A DNA stretch of 64,000 nt from Rhodospirillales bacterium (GCA_019634165.1 JAHQVT010000006.1:558001-622000); one strand, 5' to 3'; positions 47,311-57,194 are shown, counted from the first letter of the stretch. The notes: generated by a model from the letters alone, not told the origin. A program made the numbers and translations.

Positions 47311-47889
47311 TTATTTTTTCTTTTCAAGCTGCTCTTTCAAGCCCGCAAGCTGCGCAAAGGGATTAGGACGTTCTTCTTGTGCTTCTTCTTCGGTCTTAAC
47401 CGATTTCGGCAGTTCAGCACCGTCTTTGCGCGGATATGGGTCCATGGCAACAGCAAGAAACTGCGCAACAACTTCGCCAACATCAATTTTATCATCAACC
47501 AGCGGTTCTGGCTGATTAAGCAACGCCATCAATTCTTCTTCTGACAGGTTTTCCAAATCATCTGGGTTGGACGGAAGATCGTCTTCGGACACGTGCGGCG
47601 AAAACAGCACTTCGACTGTGTCTTCGACGGTTTCCGGAACCGGTTCAAGCGTGGTCACACAGCTTTGCGTAATCTGTGCGCTCATCGGGCCACGAACCGT
47701 GACCTCACCATTTGATGCGACCTTGATGGTCAGTTCGGCATTGAGGCTATCGATTGATACCAATTCAAATCGTTTGGCCAATGCCGCACGTTCTTTTTCA
47801 TTGGCCTCAATTTTTAGCTTTTCTTTCGGATTTACCTGCTCGTCGGTTTTGACAATACGGGAAAATTCGGGGGTAAATTTTTTAGACAT
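47311..47889 (-). CDS. DUF177 (YceD-like) family protein
   Basis: Protein of 192 aa from the ATG at 47889, linked to 23S rRNA accumulation in other bacteria. Family stretch: GEVTVRGPMSAQITQSCVTTLEPVPETV, where a single conserved Cys remains, then acidic VEVLFSPHVSEDDLP and DDKIDVGEVVAQFLAVAMDPYPRKDG-type features. It overlaps no gene: the start lies 13 nt past the stop of the upstream chaperone gene. The usual partner rpmF is missing from its downstream side. Confidence 0.88.
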   Translation of the reverse strand: MSKKFTPEFSRIVKTDEQVNPKEKLKIEANEKERAALAKRFELVSIDSLNAELTIKVASNGEVTVRGPMSAQITQSCVTTLEPVPETVEDTVEVLFSPHVSEDDLPSNPDDLENLSEEELMALLNQPEPLVDDKIDVGEVVAQFLAVAMDPYPRKDGAELPKSVKTEEEAQEERPNPFAQLAGLKEQLEKKK

Positions 47890-47902
47890 CAAGTCGTTCT
47901 TT

Positions 47903-48454
47903 CTACTGCGGGGCTGCAACGGCTACTGCGGGAATTTTGGGAAATTGAACCGCGCCGTTCTGCAATTCTAAAATAGCTTGTTTATCAAGCAAGGCCAGTG
48001 CGTCATGCACATACCCGACCATCGCCATTAGTTGTACATCCGTAACTTCGGTATCGGCAAAAAGGTTGCGGTCCAATGCGGCGGCAAGTTCCGCTGCGCC
48101 AGATTGGACGCCCTCTTCATAAGCAACGATACGTCCGTGATAGGACTCCGACATTTTCCGGATCCGTTTCAGGATTCCGACATCGCCAATTCCCATTTCA
48201 CGCATATTCTGGTCAAGATCGGCAAACATCACATCAAAGATATGCTGTGCCAGATCACGGTCCCCATCATCGGTTTTAAGCCGACGGAACAACACGAATG
48301 CATGGACCAAAATAAGATCGAAACGCCCTTCTATTGTATCGGGAACGCCAAGCTTTGCATAAAAATCGGGTTGGCGTGCCTGCGTTACCATTGCGGTGTA
48401 AAGCTCGAACGCAGCCGTTTGCTTGCGGTCTTTTTTCTTAAGCCATCCAAACAA
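47903..48454 (-). CDS. Cytochrome bc1 assembly chaperone (Cbp3/UQCC1-like, TTG start)
   Basis: Ubiquinol-cytochrome c chaperone family, 183 aa. Core: ARQPDFYAKLGVPDTIEGRFD, LILVHAFVLFRRL, FDVMFADLDQNMREMGIGD and SYHGRIVAYEEG. Yeast Cbp3 relatives assist cytochrome b of complex III. The frame is open to 48535, but AAGGAG stands 8 nt before a TTG at 48454 that gives LFGWLKKKD, a natural N-terminus. It is upstream of DUF177 and divergent from a BamE-like gene. Confidence 0.85.
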   Translation of the reverse strand: MFGWLKKKDRKQTAAFELYTAMVTQARQPDFYAKLGVPDTIEGRFDLILVHAFVLFRRLKTDDGDRDLAQHIFDVMFADLDQNMREMGIGDVGILKRIRKMSESYHGRIVAYEEGVQSGAAELAAALDRNLFADTEVTDVQLMAMVGYVHDALALLDKQAILELQNGAVQFPKIPAVAVAAPQ

Positions 48455-48610
48455 CAGTAACACTCCTTCGTTGACATTCCCGCCATGGCAAGCAGAATGC
48501 CGTAAATCTTCTCGGGGCGGCTCTGCCCCAGACATTGCCCGGCAATATCATGCGCCTAGCGCAGAAACTCAAGGCAATTCCGGTTTGGTTACAACAAGAG
48601 GGTCGCTCTG

Positions 48611-49069
48611 GTGAGCTTCATACATAACAAAATTACCCGCATTCCCCTGATCCTGCTGGCAGGATTGGCTGTTGCTTTTGTCTCGGCATGCAGTCCGCGG
48701 ATCGCTTCGCGCGGCAATGCGCCAGACCCAGAAATGCTTGAACAGATATTAATCGGAGAATCGACCAAGGGCGATGTCACCGACATTCTTGGCTCGCCGT
48801 CGACGATTGCGGCCTTTGACGAGAACGTTTGGCTATATATTTCCAAAACCACCGAAACGATTGCCTTCTTCGAACCTGAAACTGTCGAACAGAAAGTCGT
48901 TCTGATCAGCTTCGATGCAGCAAACCGGGTCGAAATTCTAAGTGAATATGACCTTGAAGATGGCAAGCCGGTCATTCCAACCGACCGCGTCACACCGACT
49001 GCCGGTCGTGAAATGACCATCTTGCAGCAGCTATTTGGCAACCTTGGCCGGTTTAGCGAAGGTAAATAA
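48611..49069 (+). CDS. bamE: SmpA/OmlA (BamE-like) outer membrane lipoprotein (GTG start)
   Basis: Lipoprotein of the beta-barrel assembly machinery type, 152 aa. Lipobox FVSAC puts the lipidated Cys at 27. The SmpA domain follows: GESTKGDVTDILGSPSTIAAF, WLYISKTTETIAF, VVLISFDAANRVEI. The C-terminal part (TAGREMTILQQLFGNLGRF) is common in alphaproteobacteria. The start is GTG at 48611; no earlier ATG keeps the signal peptide. Confidence 0.88.
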   Translation: MSFIHNKITRIPLILLAGLAVAFVSACSPRIASRGNAPDPEMLEQILIGESTKGDVTDILGSPSTIAAFDENVWLYISKTTETIAFFEPETVEQKVVLISFDAANRVEILSEYDLEDGKPVIPTDRVTPTAGREMTILQQLFGNLGRFSEGK

Positions 49070-49104
49070 ACCCGACAAACACCGCTGATAGCTAGGTCAG
49101 AAAC

Positions 49105-50079
49105 TTATTTAAAATGGTCGAACCCGCCCGGTGCGAGTTCGGCCATTTTTCCATCCATGCCAACCAAATCAACCTGCCCGACCATATCTGTGACCGAACC
49201 AATGACCGTAACTTGATTACCCAGCGCCTTGATATCGTCGGCTGCACCGGCAATCAGCAATTCATAGTCATCTCCGCCGCCTAAAATTTGGCTCCAGCAG
49301 CTTTGATCTTTTTCTAAAACGCTTTGTGCAGCAGGGGATAACGGAATTTTGTCCTGATAAATCGTCATGCCAACATGTGACGTATCGCAGATTTTACGGC
49401 AATCGCCGGCCAAACCATCGGACAAATCCATGACAGAAAACCTACAATCCAAATCCATACATGAGTTGCTGACACTCATACGGGGCTGCGGCACCCAATA
49501 GCGGTCCTTTAGAAATGCCTGTTCGGTGTCATCAAGGTTGGGATGATTGCCCATTAACACAGACAGCCCCAACGCCGAATCGCCCAGCGTGCCCGTTACC
49601 GCCAAAAGATCACCGGGGCGTGCTTGATCACGGCGAAGCGCTTTTCCCGCCGGAACATAACCAAACGCCGTCAAGCTAAAGAATGTCGGGCCTGACGTGC
49701 CAACCGTATCGCCCCCTAACAGGGAAACCGAAAATGCCGCACAATCATCACCAAATTTTTTGGCAAATTGTGCAATCCAGTCTTCTGAAAGATCACGGTT
49801 AAGCCCGGCGGTCAAAACCACCCCACCCGGCCTTGCCCCCATCGCAGCAAGATCGGACATGTTAACGCGCAGGACTTTTTGCGCGATCAATCCCGGATCA
49901 TCAATATTGCGGAAATGAACGTCGGCTACCAGTGCGTCGGTCGTCACAACGACCTCGCACCCGGTAGGCGGGGAAAACACCGCTGCATCATCTTTAAGCG
50001 ACAATGCGGCTGGGTCTCGTTGCGCAATCGGCGCAAAATGGCGCGCGATCAGATCAAATTCCCCCGATCGCGCTGCCAT
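49105..50079 (-). CDS. thiL: Thiamine-monophosphate kinase ThiL
   Basis: Phosphorylates thiamine monophosphate to the active diphosphate. 324 aa. Signs: GEFDLIARHFAPIA, LKDDAAVFSPP, VVTTDALVADVHF, GDTVGTSGP, VTGTLGDSALGL and GDDYELL. The open frame extends upstream into nusB, but the ATG at 50079 follows the nusB stop with one base between. It is the end of the ribH-nusB-thiL run. Confidence 0.95.
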   Translation of the reverse strand: MAARSGEFDLIARHFAPIAQRDPAALSLKDDAAVFSPPTGCEVVVTTDALVADVHFRNIDDPGLIAQKVLRVNMSDLAAMGARPGGVVLTAGLNRDLSEDWIAQFAKKFGDDCAAFSVSLLGGDTVGTSGPTFFSLTAFGYVPAGKALRRDQARPGDLLAVTGTLGDSALGLSVLMGNHPNLDDTEQAFLKDRYWVPQPRMSVSNSCMDLDCRFSVMDLSDGLAGDCRKICDTSHVGMTIYQDKIPLSPAAQSVLEKDQSCWSQILGGGDDYELLIAGAADDIKALGNQVTVIGSVTDMVGQVDLVGMDGKMAELAPGGFDHFK

Positions 50080-50080
50080 A

Positions 50081-50578
50081 TCAGTTCTGCCCGGCTTCAC
50101 CAGGACGCAGATTTTTACCGATGCGATCAAGAACCGCATTGACCAGTTTTGGTTCTTTTTCATCAAAGAACGAATGAGCTGCATCAACATATTCGGTTAT
50201 AACAACGCGCATCGGAACGTCTTCGCGTGCCATGAGCTCGTACGTACCAGCCCGCAGAATGCTGCGCAAAACGGTTTCAAGACGCTTGGTCGTCCAGCCT
50301 TTTTCAAGGGCACCATTTATCAATGCGTCAATATCGACCATGCGTGCGGCAACACCCTGAACAAGATCGGCAAAGAAACCGCGATCTGGATCAATCAGGT
50401 CATCATTGGTCAGGTCAAGGTCGCGACCACCTTGGCCATCAAGACGGAAGTCGGAATATTCGCGCACGATGTCGCCGGCTGAAAGCTGAGACAGCTCTGC
50501 CTGATAAAGTGCCTGAATAGCGGCAAAACGCGCTGCGCTGCGCTGCTGTGCGGCTGATGCCTTTGGTTTATCGGTCAT
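50081..50578 (-). CDS. nusB: Transcription antitermination factor NusB
   Basis: RNA-binding helical protein for rRNA antitermination, 165 aa. Signs: RSAARFAAIQALYQAELS, TKRLETVLRSILRAGTYEL, VPMRVVITEYVDAAHSFFD and PKLVNAVLDRIGKNLRP. The start overlaps the ribH stop by one base (TAATG), so it is coupled to the riboflavin genes, the common order ribH-nusB. Confidence 0.97.
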   Translation of the reverse strand: MTDKPKASAAQQRSAARFAAIQALYQAELSQLSAGDIVREYSDFRLDGQGGRDLDLTNDDLIDPDRGFFADLVQGVAARMVDIDALINGALEKGWTTKRLETVLRSILRAGTYELMAREDVPMRVVITEYVDAAHSFFDEKEPKLVNAVLDRIGKNLRPGEAGQN

Positions 50579-51042
50579 TACTTGTGATGTATTCCAAAAT
50601 GGTTTTGAACTTCTATCTGACGCAGAACAGCGTTGGCAGCCTCGCCACCTTTGTTCTTTTCATCCGCCTTGGCGCGTGCCAGTGCTTGTGCCTCGCTCTC
50701 GACAGTCAGAATGCCGTTACCAATCGCAAGATTGTAATCAAGGCAAAGCTGCATCAGCGCACGGTTGGCTTCTTCGCAGATGTGATCATAGTGTGTCGTC
50801 TCGCCGCGGATAACGCAACCAAGTGCCAGATACCCATCATAGCGCGGCCCAGTTGCGAGCTCTTCCATGGACTGTACCGCATAACGAATGGCAATCGGCA
50901 CTTCAAACGCACCAGACACCGAAATACGATCCCATGTCGCGCCACCTGCTTCTAGAGTCGAAGCAGCCCCTTTGACAAGGTCTTCGACGATATGCGTGTA
51001 ATATGGTGCATCCACAATCAAAATGTGGGGGGCGTTACTCAT
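50578..51042 (-). CDS. ribH: Lumazine synthase RibH
   Basis: Joins the pyrimidine intermediate and dihydroxybutanone phosphate to lumazine. 154 aa from the ATG at 51042, preceded by GGAGG. Signs: HILIVDAPYYTHIVEDLV, SGAFEVPIAIRYA, GYLALGCVIRGETTHYDHIC and IGNGILTVESEAQALARA. It follows ribBA by 4 nt. Confidence 0.96.
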   Translation of the reverse strand: MSNAPHILIVDAPYYTHIVEDLVKGAASTLEAGGATWDRISVSGAFEVPIAIRYAVQSMEELATGPRYDGYLALGCVIRGETTHYDHICEEANRALMQLCLDYNLAIGNGILTVESEAQALARAKADEKNKGGEAANAVLRQIEVQNHFGIHHK

Positions 51043-51046
51043 GGTT

Positions 51047-52201
51047 TTATTCCTCCGAGACGACAAGCGGACGCTGATCAACCAGATTTAGACCGAAGCC
51101 GTCAAGTCCTACAATGTGGCGTTTGGTATTTGAAAGCAGAATCATGTCCCGAATACCGAGATCATGCAAGATTTGTGCGCCCACACCATAATCACGCAAA
51201 TCGGCATCCCCGGTTGCCTCGGCAATTTCCTGACGAAGGGCGTCACCGTCCCCACCATTCAACTCAATCAGCTTGGCGATGGATGATGAAAGGGTATTAG
51301 GGCGCGGTTCACGGATCAGAACAACAACACCGCGACCTTCTTCGCCGATCTGGCGCATCGCAGCCGCCAATTGCCCATGATGCCCCGTCTGAGTATCGCC
51401 CAGAACATCTTCAAGCACATTAAGCGCATGAACGCGCGTTAGAACCGGTGCATCATCGCTGATGTCGCCTTTAACCAGCGCAATATGTTCCGCATAAGTG
51501 ACGTTATTGACATAAAGATGCATGTCAAATTCACCACCATTCACACTTTTGATCTTGGTCGTTGCCTTGCGTTGCACGACTTTTTCGTGTTTGCGGCGAT
51601 ACCGGATCAAATCAGCAATCTGTGCGATTTTAAGATTATGCTTCTTGGCGAATTCAACAAGTTCTGGCAATCGGGCCATTTCACCCGACTCACTCATGAT
51701 TTCGCAAATCACACCTGACGCATTCAAACCGGCAAGGCGGGCAATATCCACCGATGCTTCGGTATGCCCTGCCCGCACAAGGACCCCACCCGGACGCGCC
51801 CGCAGGGGGAATACATGCCCAGGTGTCACAATGTCATCGCGTCCGGCATTTTGATCAATTGCAACCGCAACCGTGCGCGCACGATCTGGTGCCGAAATGC
51901 CCGTTGTCACGCCTGTCTTTGCCTCAATCGACACTGTGAAGGCCGTTTCATGGCGTGTGCCGTTATGGGCACTCATCATGGTTAGGCCAAGTTCATCACA
52001 CCGCTCGGACTCAAGGGTCAAACAAATCAGGCCACGGCCATGGGTTGCCATGAAATTAATGGCATCAGGTGTCGCCATTTGCGCAGGGATCACCAGATCG
52101 CCTTCATTTTCCCGATCTTCGTCATCAACCAGAATAAACATCCGGCCGTTGCGGGCTTCTTCAATTACTTCTTCAATCGGCGACAGATAGCGATGCGGCA
52201 T
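51047..52201 (-). CDS. ribB: RibB with a degenerate RibA domain (RibBX-type)
   Basis: N-terminal dihydroxybutanone-phosphate synthase domain (about 5-205) looks active: [26 protein letters not shown] and the [10 protein letters not shown] loop. The C-terminal part (about 215-384) keeps the GTP cyclohydrolase II fold ([26 protein letters not shown]) but the zinc site is gone: [14 protein letters not shown] at 256-269 replaces the RibA Cys-x10-Cys-x-Cys region, and the RQEGRNIGL loop is REPRPNTL. So it should not open GTP; a separate ribA is expected elsewhere. Confidence 0.9.
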   Translation of the reverse strand: MPHRYLSPIEEVIEEARNGRMFILVDDEDRENEGDLVIPAQMATPDAINFMATHGRGLICLTLESERCDELGLTMMSAHNGTRHETAFTVSIEAKTGVTTGISAPDRARTVAVAIDQNAGRDDIVTPGHVFPLRARPGGVLVRAGHTEASVDIARLAGLNASGVICEIMSESGEMARLPELVEFAKKHNLKIAQIADLIRYRRKHEKVVQRKATTKIKSVNGGEFDMHLYVNNVTYAEHIALVKGDISDDAPVLTRVHALNVLEDVLGDTQTGHHGQLAAAMRQIGEEGRGVVVLIREPRPNTLSSSIAKLIELNGGDGDALRQEIAEATGDADLRDYGVGAQILHDLGIRDMILLSNTKRHIVGLDGFGLNLVDQRPLVVSEE

Positions 52202-52207
52202 TTTTGA

Positions 52208-52795
52208 TCAATCCTTACCCAGCATGCGCGCAACATAGCGTGCAAGCATGTCGATTTCGAAGTTAATCCGGTCGCCCGGTTGCTTCGAACCCAACGTGGT
52301 ATGTGTCTGTGTATGTGGTATCAGATTGATACCAAAAGTGTTGTCGTCAACCTCGTTGACCGTCAAAGAAACGCCTTCAAGGGTAACCGACCCCTTTGAG
52401 GCAATGTATTTTGCGAATTGTTCGGGTACTTCAAAGGTCAATCGCAATGAATCGCCTTCGGGCAAACGTTTGACCAGGGTCGCAACCCCATCAACATGCC
52501 CTGACACGATATGACCGCCAAGCTCGTCTCCGACACGGGTCGCTTGTTCCAAGTTAACCTTCGACCCCGCAGCAAGATCACCAAGCGTGGTACGATCAAG
52601 ACTTTCGGCAGATGCTTCGATCGCGAACCAGTCGTCGCCGGTTTCAATCACAGTCATACATGCACCATTACATGCGATGGACGCCCCCAAAACGATCTTG
52701 GATGTGTCAAAGGACGTGGTGAATTCAAACCGGGTATCTCCGGTTTTCTCAACTGCGCGCACCGTTGCAATATCGGTAATGATGCCAGTAAACAT
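52208..52795 (-). CDS. ribE: Riboflavin synthase alpha chain RibE
   Basis: Dismutates two lumazines to riboflavin. 195 aa with two similar beta-barrel halves. Start MFTGIITDIATVRAVEK; later SIACNGACMTVIE, GGHIVSGHVDGVATL, KGSVTLEGVSLTVNEV and IPHTQTHTTLG. The ATG at 52795 begins the conserved N-terminus and lies 4 nt after the ribD stop. Confidence 0.96.
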   Translation of the reverse strand: MFTGIITDIATVRAVEKTGDTRFEFTTSFDTSKIVLGASIACNGACMTVIETGDDWFAIEASAESLDRTTLGDLAAGSKVNLEQATRVGDELGGHIVSGHVDGVATLVKRLPEGDSLRLTFEVPEQFAKYIASKGSVTLEGVSLTVNEVDDNTFGINLIPHTQTHTTLGSKQPGDRINFEIDMLARYVARMLGKD

Positions 52796-52799
52796 TCGT

Positions 52800-53921
52800 T
52801 CAATCCGTTGCATTATCGTATGTTACCACAATATCTTCACCTATCTCGCGAACCGAGATACGCTCAAATCGCGGCATATCTGAAAGTTGTTTAAGTCCCA
52901 GCGACGCAACCATGGCCTTTCCGTCGCCCCCAATCATTACAGGGGCAACAAAATGGACAATCCGTCCAACCAGCCCTGCCGAAACCAATGCAGCGGCCAA
53001 ATTACCACCACTTTCGACAAGAATTCTGGTTAATCCGGCATCAGATAGCTTTCGCATCACGTCATGTAGGTCCAAATGATCGCCCGCGCATCCAGCAGAG
53101 ATCACTTTTATCGAAGTTTTTTCAAACCTTTCCGATAGTTCGGCGAAATTTGCATCAGAAGTTACAAGCCAAGTCGGAACATCATTCGCTGTTTGAACCA
53201 ACTGCGCCGACAGCGGCACATCCCCGGCACGATCAAGGACGACGCGCACAGGCGACTGGTGCCCTCGCCCCGCCAATCGACATGTCAGGGTCGGATCATC
53301 AACAAGAACAGTGTTGGCCCCAACAAGAATCGCATCATGGGTGGCACGCAAACGGTGGCCTTCTTGCCGTGCAGCTTCACCCGTTATCCACTGGCTTTCA
53401 CCCGATGCGGTTGCCGAACGTGCGTCAAGGGTTGACGCCAGTTTAAGGGTCACGAACGGACGGCCCTTTTCGACCTTTGAAAGGAACCCTTCGTTCACCT
53501 TGGCCGCTTCGGCAGAAAGCAAGCCCACATCGACCTTGATCCCGGCATCTCGCAACATATTATGCCCGCGACCAGATACACGGGGGTCAGGATCAGTAAG
53601 CGCACTGATAACCCTTGTAACACCTGCCTGAATCAAGCCGGCTGCACAAGGTGGCGATTTGCCAACATGGCTACAAGGTTCAAGGGTAACATACGCCGTT
53701 GCGCCACGGGCCAGATCACCAGCCATATCAAGTGCTACGCGTTCGGCATGCGGGCGACCACCGGGCTGAGTATGGCCACGCCCGACAATAGAACCATCAG
53801 AAGATACTAGAACACAGCCAACCGACGGGTTCGGCCAGACATTTCCCAAACCGCGTTTAGACAGGCTCAATGCGACCCGCATAAAATGCCGATCGTCTTC
53901 TGTAAACGCGGGGGCTGTCAT
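52800..53921 (-). CDS. ribD: Bifunctional riboflavin deaminase/reductase RibD
   Basis: Deaminates and reduces the pyrimidine intermediate. 373 aa. The deaminase half has zinc ligands in GGRPHAERVAL (His-Ala-Glu) and LEPCSHVGKSPPCAAGL (two Cys). The reductase half has VTLKLASTLDARSA, GANTVLVDDPTLTCR and ILVESGGNLAAALVSAGL. Start overlaps the nrdR stop by one base. Confidence 0.95.
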   Translation of the reverse strand: MTAPAFTEDDRHFMRVALSLSKRGLGNVWPNPSVGCVLVSSDGSIVGRGHTQPGGRPHAERVALDMAGDLARGATAYVTLEPCSHVGKSPPCAAGLIQAGVTRVISALTDPDPRVSGRGHNMLRDAGIKVDVGLLSAEAAKVNEGFLSKVEKGRPFVTLKLASTLDARSATASGESQWITGEAARQEGHRLRATHDAILVGANTVLVDDPTLTCRLAGRGHQSPVRVVLDRAGDVPLSAQLVQTANDVPTWLVTSDANFAELSERFEKTSIKVISAGCAGDHLDLHDVMRKLSDAGLTRILVESGGNLAAALVSAGLVGRIVHFVAPVMIGGDGKAMVASLGLKQLSDMPRFERISVREIGEDIVVTYDNATD

Positions 53922-54394
53922 TACTCTGCGTCCGCCTCTTCTTCCCCATCATTCATTTTTTCGACGAATTGTTCGAAATCGCGCGCTTCGCGGAAATTCT
54001 TATACACCGAAGCGTATCTTACATATGCAACCTGATCGAGGGCATTAAGCGCCTCCATCACCATTTCGCCAATGGTATCGGTCGTTATGTCGCTTTCACC
54101 GCTGCTTTCAAGACGTCGTTGAATGCCATTTAAGGCCTTTTCAACACGTTCATCTTCAATCGGGCGCTTACGGCAGGCAAGAAAGATCGACCGCGCCAAT
54201 TTGTCGCGGTCGAACAATTCGCGTTGCCCATCTGTTTTAATCACCATCAACTCACGCAGTTGAACACGTTCAAATGTCGTGAAACGTGATCCGCAGGCAG
54301 GACAGAACCGGCGACGTCGAATAGCATGATGCTCTTCGGTCGGGCGGGAATCCTTTACCTGAGTATCAGTATGTCCGCAAAATGGGCAACGCAT
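53921..54394 (-). CDS. nrdR: Ribonucleotide reductase repressor NrdR
   Basis: ATP/dATP-sensing repressor of nrd genes, 157 aa. N-terminal zinc ribbon with two pairs of Cys (RCPFCGH and [10 protein letters not shown]), then the ATP-cone: [22 protein letters not shown]. An acidic tail ([10 protein letters not shown]) follows. It lies between glyA and ribD, a usual alphaproteobacterial order. Confidence 0.97.
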   Translation of the reverse strand: MRCPFCGHTDTQVKDSRPTEEHHAIRRRRFCPACGSRFTTFERVQLRELMVIKTDGQRELFDRDKLARSIFLACRKRPIEDERVEKALNGIQRRLESSGESDITTDTIGEMVMEALNALDQVAYVRYASVYKNFREARDFEQFVEKMNDGEEEADAE

Positions 54395-54417
54395 TATGTT
54401 TACTCAGCCTTTAGCGA

Positions 54418-55692
54418 TCAGGAATAGATCGGGAAGCGTTTGCACAGGTCTTCGACCTTGGCACGCACTGCTGCCTCAACTGCAGCATTTCCTTCCGGAT
54501 TATCGACCATGGCATCAAGAACGTCACCGATCAGTTCACCGATCTGTTTGAATTCTTCAACGCCAAATCCGCGTGTCGTACCAGCAGGAGTTCCCAAACG
54601 AATGCCCGATGTAACGGTCGGCTTTTCGGTATCAAACGGGATGCCGTTCTTGTTGCAGGTGATACCAGCGCGCTCAAGGGCCACTTCTGCAGTATTGCCT
54701 TTAAGCCCCTTTGGACGCAGATCAACAAGCATCAGGTGCGTATCAGTACCGCCCGTGACAATGTCAAAGCCGCGCTTGACCAGAACTTCAGCCAACGCCT
54801 TGGCATTGTCGACGACCTGCTTCGCGTAGTCTTTGAATTCCGGGCGCAATGCTTCGCCAAAGGCAACAGCCTTGGCCGCAATCACATGCATCAACGGGCC
54901 ACCCTGAAGACCAGGGAACACTGCCGAGTTGATCTTTTTGCCGATATCAAGGTTGTTCGACAAAATCATGCCGCCACGTGGTCCGCGCAGGGTTTTGTGC
55001 GTGGTGGTGGTAACAACGTCCGCATAGGGAAGTGGGCTTGGATGAACGCCACCGGCAACCAGACCGGCAAAGTGCGCCATATCAACCATCAAAAGCGCGC
55101 CAACTTTATCAGCGATTTCGCGGAAACGTTTGAAATCGATCTGACGCGGGATGGCAGAACCACCTGCAATAATCAGGGTCGGTTTGTGTTCGACAGCAAG
55201 TGCTTCAACCTGATCATAGTCAAGGGTCAGATCGTCTTCGCGAACACCATACTGAATGGCATTGAACCATTTGCCTGACAGTGCCGGACGGGCACCATGC
55301 GTCAGGTGACCACCAGCATCAAGCGACATGCCCAAAATCGTATCGCCCGGCTTGCAAAGAGCCAGCATAACCGCGCCATTTGCCTGTGCACCGGAATGCG
55401 GCTGAACGTTGACATATTCACATCCAAAGAGTTCTTTGGCGCGTTCGATTGCCAAGGCCTCGGCGACGTCAACAAACTCGCAACCGCCATAGTAACGACG
55501 CGAAGGATACCCTTCGGCATATTTGTTGGTCAGAACAGTGCCCTGTGCTTCGATAACAGCTCTGGAAACGATGTTTTCCGAAGCGATCATTTCGATCTGG
55601 TTCTGCTGACGGTCGAGTTCATCAGTGACCGATTTGAACAGTGCCGGGTCGGCATCGGCCAAGCTGGTGGAGAAAAAGCCTTTGAACGACAT
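54418..55692 (-). CDS. glyA: Serine hydroxymethyltransferase GlyA
   Basis: PLP enzyme converting serine plus tetrahydrofolate to glycine and methylene-THF. 424 aa. The PLP Lys lies in [15 protein letters not shown]; also [32 protein letters not shown] and [14 protein letters not shown]. The ATG at 55692 starts [12 protein letters not shown] with AAGAGG upstream. No glycine riboswitch is visible in the short upstream gap. Confidence 0.97.
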   Translation of the reverse strand: MSFKGFFSTSLADADPALFKSVTDELDRQQNQIEMIASENIVSRAVIEAQGTVLTNKYAEGYPSRRYYGGCEFVDVAEALAIERAKELFGCEYVNVQPHSGAQANGAVMLALCKPGDTILGMSLDAGGHLTHGARPALSGKWFNAIQYGVREDDLTLDYDQVEALAVEHKPTLIIAGGSAIPRQIDFKRFREIADKVGALLMVDMAHFAGLVAGGVHPSPLPYADVVTTTTHKTLRGPRGGMILSNNLDIGKKINSAVFPGLQGGPLMHVIAAKAVAFGEALRPEFKDYAKQVVDNAKALAEVLVKRGFDIVTGGTDTHLMLVDLRPKGLKGNTAEVALERAGITCNKNGIPFDTEKPTVTSGIRLGTPAGTTRGFGVEEFKQIGELIGDVLDAMVDNPEGNAAVEAAVRAKVEDLCKRFPIYS

Positions 55693-55787
55693 GCGGGGCC
55701 TCTTTTGATGCAATGTGACGGGTCGGAGATAACCGGATACACCGAACCCGTACTGGTTAATGCCAGATGGCGATAATTTCAGTTAAA

Positions 55788-56222
55788 TCAGGACATTTTC
55801 GCAATGCGACCTTCATGACGACCGCCTTCAAAATCGGTCGAAATGAACGCATCAACGCAATCAAGTGCTGTCGCATCACCCAACAGGCGCGCGCCAAGGC
55901 ACAGAACATTTGCGTTATTATGCAAACGGCAAAGCTCTGCCGAAAGACGGTCATGCACCAATGCTGCGCGCACTTCCGGGAACCGGTTTGCGGCAATACT
56001 CATACCAATACCTGAACCGCAAACCAGAATGCCAGCTTCTGCCTTACCATCGACAATCGACTTGGCTACAGCTTGGGCATAGTCCGGATAATCGACCGAT
56101 GCAGAACCGTTGGTGCCAAGGTCAAACACCTCGATGCCACGTTCTTTCAATGCGTCAATAATAGCGGATTTCAGTTCCACGCCACCGTGATCGGAAGCAA
56201 TAGCAAGGGTCTTAACCGTCAT
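55788..56222 (-). CDS. rpiB: Ribose-5-phosphate isomerase B RpiB
   Basis: Interconverts ribose and ribulose 5-phosphate. 144 aa. Signs: LAIASDHGGVELKSAI, DLGTNGSASVDYPDYA, and the catalytic Cys in LVCGSGIGMSIAANRF. GAAGG lies before the ATG at 56222. It is upstream of glyA across a 95-nt gap. Confidence 0.95.
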   Translation of the reverse strand: MTVKTLAIASDHGGVELKSAIIDALKERGIEVFDLGTNGSASVDYPDYAQAVAKSIVDGKAEAGILVCGSGIGMSIAANRFPEVRAALVHDRLSAELCRLHNNANVLCLGARLLGDATALDCVDAFISTDFEGGRHEGRIAKMS

Positions 56223-56240
56223 ATGAGCGCCTTCATTCAA

Positions 56241-56687
56241 AAGTCAGATCAGAAAATTGAGCGCCTTGTAGCATATAGGAGGTCGCGTGCCAACGCGCTA
56301 GCGCCGCCAAATCTGCATGTTTTGTGAAGATCAGATATGCAGATTGTCACATTTGCGCCAGTCCAAACGCCCCCCCTCTCGACGAACAACACGCAGTAGT
56401 TTTAGTGTAAAAGTTTTAACACTATAAAATAGAAACATTACACACCGACCACCCAATTAGAGATTTAATCGCTAAGAAAAAACGAACCAAGGAATTAAAG
56501 AGCATCTACAGATACGATTAAATGACACGGACAAACTATTATCTCAATCTCCCTATAGGCTCTTCTATATACTTGTCGGACCATCAATTTGGATCAAATG
56601 CCCTTGTCTTTTTCTGTTGTTTGACTATCTCGATATAATAGTGCATTAGTTTTGATGAAAATTTTCAAATGAAGGGTTACTTCAATC
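56241..56687 (+). promoter_or_regulatory. 447-nt non-coding AT-rich region before mucR
   Basis: No gene seen. On the plus strand there is a perfect TATAAT at 56634-56639 and a palindrome GAAAATTTTC at 56657-56666, between it and the mucR start. MucR proteins bind AT-rich sites and often repress themselves, so this may be an autoregulatory site. The rest is unassigned; an sRNA is possible but not supported. Confidence 0.4.
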
Positions 56688-57107
56688 ATGGCCGAAACTG
56701 AGAACAGTGTGCTTGACCGCGACGAACTCTTGCAGATGACCGTCGATATTGTCTCTGCCTATGTCAGCAATAATGCTCTTGCTGCTGCGCAGATTCCTGA
56801 ACTGATTTCCACCGTTTTCTCCTCGCTTGACGAAATTCGCGAAGACGAAAAAGAACCGGAACAGGAGCCGCTGAAACCAGCCGTGCCGATCCGTAAATCT
56901 GTTGGCGATGATTACATCATCTGCCTTGAAGACGGCAAAAAGCTTAAAATGCTTAAACGTCACCTGCGCACGACCTACAACCTGACGCCGGAAGAATACC
57001 GCGCAAGATGGGGTCTGCCGTCCGATTATCCGATGGTTGCACCGAACTATGCAAAACAGCGTTCCCAGTTTGCCAAAAAGATTGGTCTTGGCCGCAAGGC
57101 AAAGTAA
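56688..57107 (+). CDS. mucR: MucR/Ros-family transcriptional regulator
   Basis: Global AT-rich-DNA-binding regulator of alphaproteobacteria, 139 aa. N-terminal oligomerisation part (about 8-50), then a zinc-finger region YIICLEDGKKLKMLKRHLRT with C...D...H ligands (Asp instead of the second Cys, as in MucR), and the tail YNLTPEEYRARWGLPSDYPMV. It stands alone, ended by a strong terminator. Confidence 0.95.
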   Translation: MAETENSVLDRDELLQMTVDIVSAYVSNNALAAAQIPELISTVFSSLDEIREDEKEPEQEPLKPAVPIRKSVGDDYIICLEDGKKLKMLKRHLRTTYNLTPEEYRARWGLPSDYPMVAPNYAKQRSQFAKKIGLGRKAK

Positions 57108-57143
57108 CCACCCTGCCCGTCTTTATAGTATTGGGTAAAATAC

Positions 57144-57176
57144 AAAACGCCGCTCTGTGAAACAGAGCGGCGTTTT
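57144..57176 (+). terminator. Terminator of mucR
   Basis: Perfect 15-bp stem AAAACGCCGCTCTGT-gaa-ACAGAGCGGCGTTTT followed by TCTTT on the plus strand, 36 nt after the mucR stop. Confidence 0.92.
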
Positions 57177-57194
57177 TCTTTACGCAGCCATAAA

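Noticed and set aside
52202-52207. FMN riboswitch before ribB
   Set aside because: Only 6 nt separate ribE and ribB, and no RFN-like element was seen upstream of ribD or nrdR.
55693-55787. Glycine riboswitch before glyA
   Set aside because: The space between rpiB and glyA is under 100 nt and shows no paired GGA-rich aptamer pattern.
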